From positions 1-64,000 of the forward strand of contig JACQYB010000011.1 of the NCBI GenBank assembly GCA_016208415.1: a stretch of DNA of 64,000 nucleotides, read 5' to 3'. The translations under genes were made by a program, and so were the position numbers. This DNA comes from Betaproteobacteria bacterium (GTDB lineage: Bacteria > Pseudomonadota > Gammaproteobacteria > Burkholderiales > Rhodocyclaceae). How positions within the stretch are numbered: position 1 is the first letter of the stretch; each line of letters begins with the position of its first letter. Shown here one piece after another: positions 12,693 to 19,132 of the stretch. Below the pieces are notes generated by a model, which was given only the letters and a program-made list of their open reading frames with translations, ran no database searches and was not told where the DNA came from.

Positions 12693-12822
12693 GACGCGGG
12701 GAACGCGGAGAAAGACACCGAGCACGCGGAGCGTTACCAAGCCATGTGCATTCGCTCGGTCGGTGAATGCCGATCAGTCCGCCGCAGTCTCTGCCACTCT
12801 GCGGTCTCTGCGTTGAAACGGG
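12693..12822. repeat. GCGGAG-rich degenerate inverted repeat
   Basis: Between recQ and the next gene, GACGCGGGGAACGCGGAG on the left and, about 90 bp later, CACTCTGCGGTCTCTGCG read like two diverged inverted arms of the common bacterial (CGCRGAG)n intergenic repeat. The stem is imperfect. No gene is supported between 12625 and 12841. Confidence 0.4.
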
Positions 12823-12841
12823 TCGAACCGCCGTTTCCAGG

Positions 12842-14407
12842 ATGAAGCCTTCCCCGCACCATCCTTCGGGCGCCGTGGCCGCCGGCCACGAACTCACCGC
12901 CGATGCCGCCGCCGACATGCTGCGCGCCGGCGGCAACGCCTTCGACGCCGCGCTGGCCGCCCTGTGCGCGGCCTGCGTGGCGGAGCCGGTGCTGTGTTCC
13001 CTGGGCGGGGGCGGCTTCATGCTGGCGCGCACGGCGGCCGGCGAGACCACGGTGTTCGACTTCTTCCCCCACACGCCGCGCCGGCGCCGCCCGGAAGACG
13101 AACTCGACTTCTTCCCCATCCACGCCGACTTCGGCACCGCCCGGCAGGAGTTCCACATCGGCCTGGGGGCCATCGCCACGCCGGGGGTGGTGCGGGGGCT
13201 GTTCGACATCCACCGCCGGCTGGGTTCGATGCCGATGACGGAGATCGTCACCCCCGCGGTGGAGCACGCCCGCCGTGGCGTGGTGCTCAACGCCCTGCAG
13301 GCCTACATCTTCCGCGTCGTCGCCCCGATCTACACCGCCACGCCCGAGGCCCTGGCCATCTACGGCGGCGGCCGCGGCGACGGCCAGCCGGCGGGCGAGG
13401 GCGACCGCGTCGTCCAGCCGCAACTGGCCGACACCCTGGAGGCGCTGGCGCGGGAGGGTGACGATCTCTTCTACCGCGGCGAGATCGCCGCCGAAATCGA
13501 CCGCGCCTGCCGCCAGGGCGGCGGGCATCTGGGGCGCGACGACCTGGAGCACTACCGCGTTGCCCACCGCGCCCCCCTGCACCTGGACTACCGCGGCGCG
13601 CGCTTCGCCACCAATGCGCCGCCGGCCTCCGGCGGGCTGCTCATCGGCTTCGCGCTGCGGCTGCTGGACCAGGCGCCGCCGGGGAAATGGAGCTTCGGCT
13701 CGCGCCAGCATCTGACGCTGCTGGCGGAGGTGATGGACCAGACCAACCGGGCGCGCGTCGAGGCGCGTCTGGACGCTGGCGTGGAGGCGGGCGCACCGCG
13801 GCTGCTGGACCCGGCGCTGCTGGAGCGCTACCGCCGCCATGTGCGCGGGCGTGCCGGCGCCCTGCGCGGCACCACCCACATCAGCGTCATGGACCGCCAC
13901 GGCAACCTGGCGTCGCTGACCCTTTCCAACGGCGAGGGCTGCGGGCGCATGCTCCCGGGCACGGGCGTCATGCTCAACAACATGCTGGGCGAGGAAGACA
14001 TCAACCCCGGCGGCTTCCACCGCTGGACCCCCGGCCAGCGCATGACGTCCATGATGTCGCCCTCCATGCTCCAGTGGCCCGACGGGCGCACGGTGGCGCT
14101 GGGCTCCGGCGGCTCCAACCGCATCCGCAGCGCCATCCTGCAGGTGGTGTCCAACCTGGCGGATTTCGGCATGGAGGTGGAAGACGCGGTGCAGGCGCCG
14201 CGCATCCACTTCGAGGGCGGGCGCCTCAGCGTGGAGGACCTGTTCGGCGGGAACGTGGTGCGGGCGCTGGCCGCCGCGCACGCCGACACCCATGTCTGGG
14301 AGGAGCGCAACCTGTTCTTCGGCGGCGTGCATGCGGTGGAGTTCGACGGCCGGTGTTTCCGCGGCGCGGGGGATGGGAGGCGGGGCGGGGTGTGGCGGGT
14401 GGTGTGA
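12842..14407 (+). CDS. Gamma-glutamyltransferase family protein
   Basis: N-terminal-nucleophile hydrolase/transferase of 521 aa. Family features are AGGNAFDAALAALCA near the N-terminus, GGGGFMLARTA (oxyanion/Gly region), the autoprocessing and catalytic threonine in GTTHISVMDRHGN (Thr344-Thr345), GEGCGRMLPGTG and the Ser-rich SGGSNRIRSAI. Processing at that Thr would give a small subunit of about 177 residues. No signal peptide is visible, unlike periplasmic Ggt, so it may be cytoplasmic and act on a non-glutathione gamma-glutamyl or related amide. Substrate not inferable. Confidence 0.88.
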   Translation: MKPSPHHPSGAVAAGHELTADAAADMLRAGGNAFDAALAALCAACVAEPVLCSLGGGGFMLARTAAGETTVFDFFPHTPRRRRPEDELDFFPIHADFGTARQEFHIGLGAIATPGVVRGLFDIHRRLGSMPMTEIVTPAVEHARRGVVLNALQAYIFRVVAPIYTATPEALAIYGGGRGDGQPAGEGDRVVQPQLADTLEALAREGDDLFYRGEIAAEIDRACRQGGGHLGRDDLEHYRVAHRAPLHLDYRGARFATNAPPASGGLLIGFALRLLDQAPPGKWSFGSRQHLTLLAEVMDQTNRARVEARLDAGVEAGAPRLLDPALLERYRRHVRGRAGALRGTTHISVMDRHGNLASLTLSNGEGCGRMLPGTGVMLNNMLGEEDINPGGFHRWTPGQRMTSMMSPSMLQWPDGRTVALGSGGSNRIRSAILQVVSNLADFGMEVEDAVQAPRIHFEGGRLSVEDLFGGNVVRALAAAHADTHVWEERNLFFGGVHAVEFDGRCFRGAGDGRRGGVWRVV

Positions 14408-14561
14408 GCACCCGTGAGGCGTGCGCTGCGGTGAGCACGGCGGCGAGTTCCGCCAGCGTAGGGATCGACTGAATCAGCTCCACTTCCGAGCCGCTCCGGT
14501 CGGCATCGTCGATGCACGAGCGACGATTCCGGACGGTGCTACCGTCAGGCATCCATCGCGC

Positions 14562-15155
14562 TCAGGCGGCGATGTTCGCCTGGCCGGAAGGCTCCACGTC
14601 CTCGTAGACCGTATCCATCGGCAGTTCGAGCCCCAGGCTTTCCAGGGTAAGTGTGCCGCCCGCGGCGGTGGGGTGCAGCACCCAAAGTCCCTCGGCATTG
14701 CGCCGGAAGAGATCGGCGTGCTGCCGGTCGGCCTCCACCAGCAGGTATTCCAGAAGGGTGGGGATCTGCTGGTAGAACTCGAATTTGCGGCCGCGGTCGT
14801 AGCCGGCCGTGGAGTCCGACAGCACCTCCACCACCAGCACCGGATGGCGCTTGGCGAGGTCTGCCTCCGGCCCGCGGTCGCGCGGGTCGCAGGTGACGAA
14901 GACGTCGGGATAGAAAAAGGCGTTGGCGGCCTCCACCTGCACCTTCATGTCCGCCACGAAGGCGCGGCAGGGGCCTCCCCGCAAGGCGCTGCGCAGCCAG
15001 GCGGCAATATTCAGCGCGATGGTGTTGTGGCCGTCGCGGGCGCCGGTCATGGCGAAGACCTCGCCACCGATGTACTCGTGGCGTTCGGGCTGGGTCGCTT
15101 CCCACGCCAGATAAGCTTCGGCGTCGAAGGTGGCTTGCGGCAGAGGCAGGGCCAT
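14562..15155 (-). CDS. Uma2 family endonuclease (DUF820)
   Basis: Uma2 protein of 197 aa. Motifs include ERHEYIGGEVFAMTGARDGH, FFYPDVFVTCDPRD, HPVLVVEVLSDSTAGYDRGRKFEFY (predicted nuclease core) and LLEYLLVEADRQHADLFRR. Start ATG at 15155. It is the Uma2 subfamily with the MTGA motif, different from the other two copies in the window. It lies at the left edge of the toxin-antitoxin and DGR-remnant island. Confidence 0.9.
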   Translation of the reverse strand: MALPLPQATFDAEAYLAWEATQPERHEYIGGEVFAMTGARDGHNTIALNIAAWLRSALRGGPCRAFVADMKVQVEAANAFFYPDVFVTCDPRDRGPEADLAKRHPVLVVEVLSDSTAGYDRGRKFEFYQQIPTLLEYLLVEADRQHADLFRRNAEGLWVLHPTAAGGTLTLESLGLELPMDTVYEDVEPSGQANIAA

Positions 15156-15288
15156 GGATGCTTCCGGTTTCGCTGACGGGGAAAGCATAACCAATTGCGC
15201 GCCGGATGCGAAGCTGCGGTCGGCGGAAATTCCCGGCCAGTTAACCCGTTGTCTCGATGGTCTTTGTGGTCGGGCAGTCCTATGACGA

Positions 15289-15420
15289 GTGGCAAGAAGG
15301 AGCGGCCCCGCGTCAGAATCTGACGTGAGCGTATCTGTCTCGTACTCCTGGCGGTCGGAAGACCAGCGCCCGATCGTCGACAAGTTCGAAGACGCCTGCA
15401 AGACGCGAGGGGCGAGCGTT
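15289..15420 (+). pseudogene. N-terminal remnant of a TIR-domain protein
   Basis: After a GTG at 15289 the frame encodes a short lead then VSVSYSWRSEDQRPIVDKFE followed by DACKTRG. This is the first strand and helix of bacterial TIR domains (consensus ISYSW..E.QRPIVD.FE.AC..RG). Similarity stops after about 35 residues, at a junction with the neighbouring PIN-gene 3' end. The catalytic Glu region and everything beyond are lost. TIR proteins are common in defence and effector systems as NADases. Confidence 0.6.
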
Positions 15421-15434
15421 TCGGCCGGGTCGGT

Positions 15435-15878
15435 CTATCCGGTGCGACGGCCCGGCGCGTCGAAATCCCGCAGCAGCACGATGTGGCCCTCGGCCGCGGC
15501 CGTGCGGAAGTAGCGTTCGTCCGCCGTGACCAGGGTCGCGTCTTCCTCCAGCGCCACGGCGTGGTAGAGGGTGTCGAAAAGGTGGTGTCGCAGGCGTTGC
15601 GCGAGCCCCATGGCGCCCCGGTAGACGGCCGGCGAATCGACCACGGTGCCGGCGGCGAAAACCCGCTCCACGTCGGCGAAATCCTGCTGCGCACTGGCCG
15701 CTTTCTCCCGCGCCAGCACCGCGGCGATCTCCGCGAGGGCATGGATCGGCCGAACCAGTTCCACTTCGTCGGCCAGAATTGCCCGCAACAGCGCCTTCGA
15801 CTGCGGCAGGTCGGCTTCATCCTGCGTTCGCAGGTACCACTTCAGCGTCACGCTGGCGTCGAGCGTGAGGCGGGCCAT
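15435..15878 (-). CDS. PIN-domain toxin (VapC-like)
   Basis: PIN-domain ribonuclease toxin of 147 aa. Acidic metal ligands are visible in LTLDASVTLKWYL (first Asp), HALAEIAAVL (Glu), DTLYHAVALEEDATLVTADERYF (last Asp pair). Its ATG shares one base with the stop of the upstream antitoxin (TGATG), so the two are coupled. Toxins of this class cleave tRNA or rRNA; the target here is unknown. Confidence 0.88.
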   Translation of the reverse strand: MARLTLDASVTLKWYLRTQDEADLPQSKALLRAILADEVELVRPIHALAEIAAVLAREKAASAQQDFADVERVFAAGTVVDSPAVYRGAMGLAQRLRHHLFDTLYHAVALEEDATLVTADERYFRTAAAEGHIVLLRDFDAPGRRTG

Positions 15879-16111
15879 CAGGGCCGGCCTTCCTGGCGCG
15901 CCTGGTCGATGTCTTTCTGGCTGACCACGGGACGCTGATCCAGGCGCGCCAGAATCCTCTCCAGGGCCTCGTCCCTGAGCGCCTTGCGCTGCGCCCGCTC
16001 GATGGCCTCCTCCAGCAGCGCGGTGACCACCGCGCTCTTGTTCTGATTTGCGAAAACCTTGTTGAAGCGCTCCTTGACGTCGTCAGGGATGCTGAAGTTC
16101 ATGGTGGCCAT
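15878..16111 (-). CDS. Ribbon-helix-helix antitoxin
   Basis: A 77-aa antitoxin with an N-terminal ribbon-helix-helix (MNFSIPDDVKERFNKVF, then AVVTALLEEAI) and a charged C-terminal toxin-binding tail. First gene of the operon with the PIN toxin. A perfect palindrome 12 bp upstream (16124-16142) is its likely autoregulatory operator. Confidence 0.88.
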   Translation of the reverse strand: MATMNFSIPDDVKERFNKVFANQNKSAVVTALLEEAIERAQRKALRDEALERILARLDQRPVVSQKDIDQARQEGRP

Positions 16112-16123
16112 CGGGCGCCCCGG

Positions 16124-16142
16124 TTGTTGAAGGTTTCAACAA
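16124..16142. promoter_or_regulatory. Operator-like palindrome of the RHH/PIN module
   Basis: TTGTTGAA-GGT-TTCAACAA is a perfect 8-bp inverted repeat located 12 bp upstream of the minus-strand antitoxin start, the normal place for an antitoxin operator. Confidence 0.6.
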
Positions 16143-16207
16143 TTGTGGGTGGGCACGGGGGGCGCTGTCAATGCGCGATGGGCGTTCGGGGGCGGTGCCA
16201 CACTCAT

Positions 16208-16230
16208 CCCGTGTTACACGGATACACGGG
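16208..16230. promoter_or_regulatory. Operator-like palindrome of the second TA module
   Basis: CCCGTGT and ACACGGG form a perfect inverted repeat around TACACGGAT, ending 2 bp before the antitoxin ATG at 16233. The half site TACACGG also occurs as a direct repeat. The position would block ribosome or polymerase access, fitting autoregulation. The two TA modules are divergent, so this and 16124-16142 share one 120-bp intergenic region. Confidence 0.55.
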
Positions 16231-16232
16231 TT

Positions 16233-16469
16233 ATGCGCATGACCAATCTCACCATCGCCGTTGACGAACAGGTGCTCAGGGATGCCCGCATGCGGGCGCT
16301 GCAAGAAGGCACTTCGGTGAATGCCCTGCTGCGAAGCTACCTCGAGAACTACGCCGGCCAGGATCAGAAATGCCAGCGCGCCACGCGCCGCATGCTCGAA
16401 CTGGCGCAGGACTCGACGGCCGCCAGCGACGGCCGGCGCTGGTCGCGGGATGAACTGCATGAGCGCTGA
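16233..16469 (+). CDS. Antitoxin of the VapB/DUF6364 type
   Basis: A small protein of 78 aa beginning MTNLTIAVDEQVLRDARMRA after an alternative earlier ATG (16233; a second ATG is at 16239). This is the N-terminal ribbon-helix-helix strand and helix of VapB-like antitoxins, followed by VNALLRSYLENYAG. It overlaps the downstream toxin by 11 bp. Confidence 0.85.
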   Translation: MRMTNLTIAVDEQVLRDARMRALQEGTSVNALLRSYLENYAGQDQKCQRATRRMLELAQDSTAASDGRRWSRDELHER

Positions 16470-16890
16470 GTATTTCGTAGACACCAACGTGCTGGTGCAT
16501 GTCTTCGACACCAGCGAACCGGAGAAGCAGAAGACGGCGCAGGAACTGCTGGCCCGGCAGGGCGCGGTCGGCAACCTCTGCCTGAGCACGCAGGTCCTGC
16601 AGGAGTTCTTTGTCGCTGCGACGCGCAAGCTCAGGCAGCCGGTGCCGGCTTCCGTGGCCGAGGAATTCGTGCGGCAACTGGCCGAGTACCCGGTGGTCAC
16701 GGTGGGCGCCGACCTGGTGCTGCAGGCGATCCGGCGCCACCGCGAGGAGATGCTGTCCTTCCGGGACGGCCTGATCGTCGAAGCGGCCATCCAGTCGGGC
16801 TGCCTCGTGCTGTTGAGCGAGGACATGAAGGATGGGCGGCGGGTGGGGGCGATGCGGATCGAGAATCCGTTCGTGTCGCGCGGGCAGTGA
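16459..16890 (+). CDS. PIN-domain toxin (VapC-like)
   Basis: PIN RNase toxin of 143 aa. Acidic residues sit in YFVDTNVLVHVFD (start), STQVLQEFFVAATRKL, SFRDGLIVEAAIQSGC and LLSEDMKDG, the four family blocks. ATG at 16459 preferred (16450 also possible). Immediately after its stop the next frame continues as a formylglycine-enzyme fragment, so this module appears to have replaced the 5' half of that gene. Confidence 0.9.
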   Translation: MSAEYFVDTNVLVHVFDTSEPEKQKTAQELLARQGAVGNLCLSTQVLQEFFVAATRKLRQPVPASVAEEFVRQLAEYPVVTVGADLVLQAIRRHREEMLSFRDGLIVEAAIQSGCLVLLSEDMKDGRRVGAMRIENPFVSRGQ

Positions 16891-17213
16891 CTAAAGACCG
16901 TCCCGGTGAAAACGCTTCCGGCCAACCCCTGGGGTTTGTACGAGATGCACGGCAATGTGTGGGAATGGTGCGCTGATAGGTTTGGCACGTATTCGCCCGA
17001 AGCCCAGACCGACCCGACGGGGCCAGCCGAGGGCGCCGGGCGCGTGTTGCGCGGCGGCTCGTGGGGCGGCGACGGCGGGTTCTGCCGTTCTGCCGGCCGC
17101 AGCGGGCACGTGCCTGGCTACCGCTACGTCCTCTTCGGCTTGCGCCTCGCCCCAGGTCAAGGGTCTGCATCCACCCAGCCGGTCAAGCCGGGGGGGCAAG
17201 AGGGTAAAGCGCA
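16891..17213 (+). pseudogene. FGE-sulfatase (SUMF1) fold fragment with DGR-like variable region
   Basis: C-terminal half of a formylglycine-generating-enzyme-fold (C-type-lectin-like) protein: [31 protein letters not shown], then [14 protein letters not shown] and FGLRLAPGQ. The N-terminal half is missing; similarity begins right at the stop of the PIN toxin. In many DGR target proteins the stretch after RVLRGGSW is the variable region, written from a template rich in AAC codons. Here the corresponding codons (17065-17136) are mostly GGC, GAC, TTC, AGC, CAC, TAC, GTC and CTC, the product expected from A-directed mutagenesis. High genomic GC at third positions weakens this argument. The frame runs on without a stop into the HRDC fragment. 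Confidence 0.65.
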
Positions 17214-17240
17214 AATGAGATTCCGCGTTTTTAAGGCCTT

Positions 17241-17271
17241 CGCCTCTTCGCCCGAGCCGGGCGAAGAGGCG
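17241..17271. repeat. Perfect 14-bp hairpin downstream of the variable-region fragment
   Basis: CGCCTCTTCGCCCG-AGC-CGGGCGAAGAGGCG is a perfect inverted repeat with a 3-nt loop, about 90 bp after the FGE-fold end. DGRs often carry a GC-rich hairpin just downstream of the variable region that promotes retrohoming; the distance here is longer than usual. No T-run follows, so a terminator is less likely. Confidence 0.5.
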
Positions 17272-17280
17272 CTGAATTCG

Positions 17281-17394
17281 TCTTGCGGCAAGTCAAGGCT
17301 GGAGCGCTACGGGGAGGTCTTCCTCGGGGCGTTGAAGCACGCCTTTGCCGCCGGGCCGGCGAGCGGCGATGAAGCGAACGCGCGTCGCGCTTGA
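17281..17394 (+). pseudogene. C-terminal fragment of an HRDC (DGR accessory) protein
   Basis: [20 protein letters not shown], followed by AAG, is the last helix pair of HRDC domains (consensus GVG..R...YG..FL..L). The frame is continuous with the FGE-fold fragment upstream but the homology switches, so this is a fusion scar. HRDC proteins encoded just before the reverse transcriptase are a known DGR accessory type; here the stop at 17394 overlaps a possible RT start at 17369. Confidence 0.5.
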
Positions 17395-17413
17395 GGACAT
17401 CGCCGCCGCCGAC
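17369..17413 (+). pseudogene. Possible N-terminus of a DGR reverse transcriptase
   Basis: ATG at 17369 begins [15 protein letters not shown], which resembles the opening of many DGR and retron-type RTs (Lys/Arg, then a helix with I-x-x-x-[ED]-N-L). Similarity ends within 15 residues at the direct repeat starting at 17415; all RT catalytic motifs are absent. The call rests mainly on position behind the HRDC end and is tentative. Confidence 0.3.
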
Positions 17414-17414
17414 T

Positions 17415-17455
17415 GTGGGCGGGAGGGGCCGCGAGGCTTCTTCTTATCCCGATTG
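17415..17455 (+). repeat. 41-bp direct repeat, left copy
   Basis: GTGGGCGGGAGGGGCCGCGA, then GGC, is identical in the two copies; the next 18 bp differ at four positions and both copies end CCCGATTG. The right copy is at 18275-18315. The pair brackets the brnT/brnA module and the junctions with HRDC/RT fragments, suggesting recombination or insertion. Confidence 0.75.
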
Positions 17456-17547
17456 GAGCCCACAGGGGCCTATCGCGCCGCTTTCATGTTCGGGGGCGTG
17501 GCGCGGGATCATGATTGGTTGGCGCCCATGGTCCCGGCAATCGCCAC

Positions 17548-17576
17548 TTGGCAGCGCACTACGATGTAACTACACT
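17548..17576 (+). promoter_or_regulatory. Putative brnT promoter
   Basis: TTGGCA at 17548-17553, a 17-bp spacer and TACACT at 17571-17576 form a reasonable sigma-70 promoter. The GTG start of brnT lies only 7 bp beyond the -10, so the transcript could be nearly leaderless. A short TGTA-AC-TACA palindrome overlaps the -10 and could be the BrnA operator. Confidence 0.4.
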
Positions 17577-17582
17577 TGTCCT

Positions 17583-17864
17583 GTGAGCGCACTGCACTTC
17601 GAGTGGGACGAACGGAAAGCTGCTGCCAACATCAGGAAGCACGGCGTGAGCTTCGAGGAGGCGAAGTCCGCCTTCTACGATGAACGCGCCAAGCTGCTTG
17701 ACGACCCCGACCATTCCGAAGACGAAGACCGTTTCATCCTGCTCGGCCTGAGCTCTGCGCTGAGGGTCCTGGTCGTCTGCCACTGCTACCGGAGTGATGA
17801 GGGAGTGATCCGAATCATCTCGGCCCGCAAGGCAACCGCCAAGGAAATGAAGTCCTGCCTGTAG
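17583..17864 (+). CDS. brnT: BrnT family toxin
   Basis: RelE-fold ribonuclease toxin of 93 aa. It carries FEWDERKAAANIRKHGVSFE, then DPDHSEDEDRFILLGLS and VIRIISARKATAKE, all BrnT landmarks including the basic catalytic region. No ATG precedes the domain; the GTG at 17583 fits best. The BrnT-BrnA order (toxin first, antitoxin 9 bp later) is the family norm and the pair is usually autoregulated by BrnA. Confidence 0.92.
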   Translation: MSALHFEWDERKAAANIRKHGVSFEEAKSAFYDERAKLLDDPDHSEDEDRFILLGLSSALRVLVVCHCYRSDEGVIRIISARKATAKEMKSCL

Positions 17865-17873
17865 GGGTGCCAC

Positions 17874-18083
17874 ATGCGCAAGGAATATGACTTCTCCACC
17901 GCCAGAAGCAATCCATACGCTTCTCAGTTGAAGAAGCAGGTCACCATCCGCCTGGACGAGGAATCAATCAGCTACTTCAAGTCACTCGCTGAGGAGGTTG
18001 GCATTCCGTACCAAAGCCTCATCAACCTTTACTTGCGTGACTGCGCGGCCTCTCACCGCAAGTTGAACCTGAACTGGAAGTAG
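17874..18083 (+). CDS. brnA: BrnA-type antitoxin
   Basis: A 69-aa antitoxin with a ribbon-helix-helix DNA-binding domain: KKQVTIRLDEESISYFKSLA, then GIPYQSLINLYLRDC. It follows brnT by 9 bp. Residues 1-20 form the toxin-contact arm in the family. Codon use is less GC-rich than neighbouring genes, consistent with transfer. Confidence 0.9.
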   Translation: MRKEYDFSTARSNPYASQLKKQVTIRLDEESISYFKSLAEEVGIPYQSLINLYLRDCAASHRKLNLNWK

Positions 18084-18274
18084 GCCGCCGGGGTGCTGCC
18101 CGGAGCGTGGAACACCGGCAAGTCGGCCCATGGTCCAGGGCGGCTGTCGAAGGCGCCCGCCCTGGCGATCGCGCCCCCATTGCGCTTCTTCATGAGCCTG
18201 GGACTGCCGGGCCTTGCGCCCCGGTGGGAGTTCCTCATCGATCCGCCGGATACGTGATCCGTACCTCCGGTGGC

Positions 18275-18315
18275 GTGGGCGGGAGGGGCCGCGAGGCTGC
18301 TTCCTGGCCCGATTG
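18275..18315 (+). repeat. 41-bp direct repeat, right copy
   Basis: Second copy of the repeat at 17415-17455: 23 bp identical, then four mismatches in 18 bp. Directly to its right the HRDC-like reading frame begins. Confidence 0.75.
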
Positions 18316-18545
18316 CCTGGATCGAGGGGCGCGCGCCGGTTCAAGGCCAGCCCGGCGGCAAGCGCGAGCGCATCGATTACCGGGAGGTGCTCAACGAGCA
18401 GGACTTCGCCGTCTTCGCGGACCTGCGCAGACTGCGCAAGGGCCTCGCCGAGCAGGACGGCGTTCCCGCCTACGCGCTGTTCACCAACGAGCAGTTGGTG
18501 GCGTTGCGCGCCCGGTTGCAGGACGAACGCACCTTGCGCCTGGCC
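18315..18545 (+). pseudogene. Central fragment of an HRDC (DGR accessory) protein
   Basis: Reading frame with IEGRAPVQGQPGGKRERIDY, then REVLNEQDFAVFADLRRLRK, GLAEQDGVPAYALFTNEQL. This is the linker and first helices of HRDC domains (R..[IL]A...GVPAY.[IV]F.N..L), in the form found in DGR-associated HRDC proteins, with the preceding GK.DYREVL signature. The N-terminal part is missing and the frame leaves the homology near 18545; the matching last helices occur 1 kb upstream at 17281. A start is not identifiable, so I treat it as non-functional. Confidence 0.6.
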
Positions 18546-18655
18546 CCAGCTCGAAGGCACCTGGATGCGGCAGGTGTTTCGGTGGCGTCGGTGCGGGGAC
18601 GTGGTTGAGTCGGTTCCCGCGAGCGACCAACATCGCCCCATGCGCTTATCCTCCC

Positions 18656-18880
18656 GGCAACTCGCTGGTGTCGCGCAGCCAGGCCAGGCGGCTGGTAGCG
18701 CGCTTCGAGCGCTTTCGCCACGTGGTGCTGGATTTCGCGGGGGTGGAGGAGATCGGGCAGGCCTTCGCCGACGAAGTCTTCAGGGTGTTTGCCGCCGGCC
18801 ACCCGTCCGTGGAGTTGCGGCCCATCAATGCCGCGCCGGCGGTGATGGCGATGGTTCGGCGGGTGACGACGGCGGGCTAG
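18656..18880 (+). pseudogene. STAS-like (DUF4325) domain fragment
   Basis: The frame encodes LVSRSQARRLVARFERFRHV, then VLDFAGVEEIGQAFADEVFR and VFAAGHPSVELRPINAAPAV. This is the conserved end of DUF4325 STAS-like proteins, which normally follow an HTH or ATPase module and are around 300 aa. Only about 75 residues remain and no start is visible. It lies just after the HRDC scrap; the region 18881-19100 shows nothing recognisable. Confidence 0.6.
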
Positions 18881-19100
18881 CGCTGTGCGCCGGGTCGCTG
18901 CGCGACAGCCTCCGACGGGCGCGCAACTGTCCTGGGGCGGCTCGGCAGCGGCACGGCGCAGCAGCGCAACGCCCCGGCGATGTCGCCATCGGGCAGGAGG
19001 AACTGTTCGGCTGAGCACCCGCGAGGGCTGCGTCCTGACGGAGGCTTTCGTGTCCGGTCGTCTTCCGCGGCCGGAATTCCCGCGCGGGGCTTCACCTTGA

Positions 19101-19125
19101 ATTCTGGAACATCATGTTCCAGAAT
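19101..19125. promoter_or_regulatory. 25-bp palindrome at the start of the DUF4143 ATPase
   Basis: ATTCTGGAACAT-C-ATGTTCCAGAAT is a perfect 12-bp inverted repeat with a single central base. It ends 7 bp before ATG 19133 and overlaps the alternative ATG at 19124. Such a strong palindrome over the translation start is most simply an operator for a dimeric repressor, perhaps one no longer encoded here. Confidence 0.6.
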
Positions 19126-19132
19126 GCAGGCC

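Noticed and set aside
16124..16230. Possible CRISPR or iteron array suggested by repeated short palindromes
   Set aside because: Only two different palindromes, each next to an antitoxin start; no regular spacing or spacers.
17241..17271. Rho-independent terminator
   Set aside because: Strong stem but no T-run on either side, and an open frame passes through it; kept only as a hairpin.
18881..19100. Possible gene between the STAS-like fragment and the ATPase
   Set aside because: Only short frames without motif or ribosome site; left unannotated.
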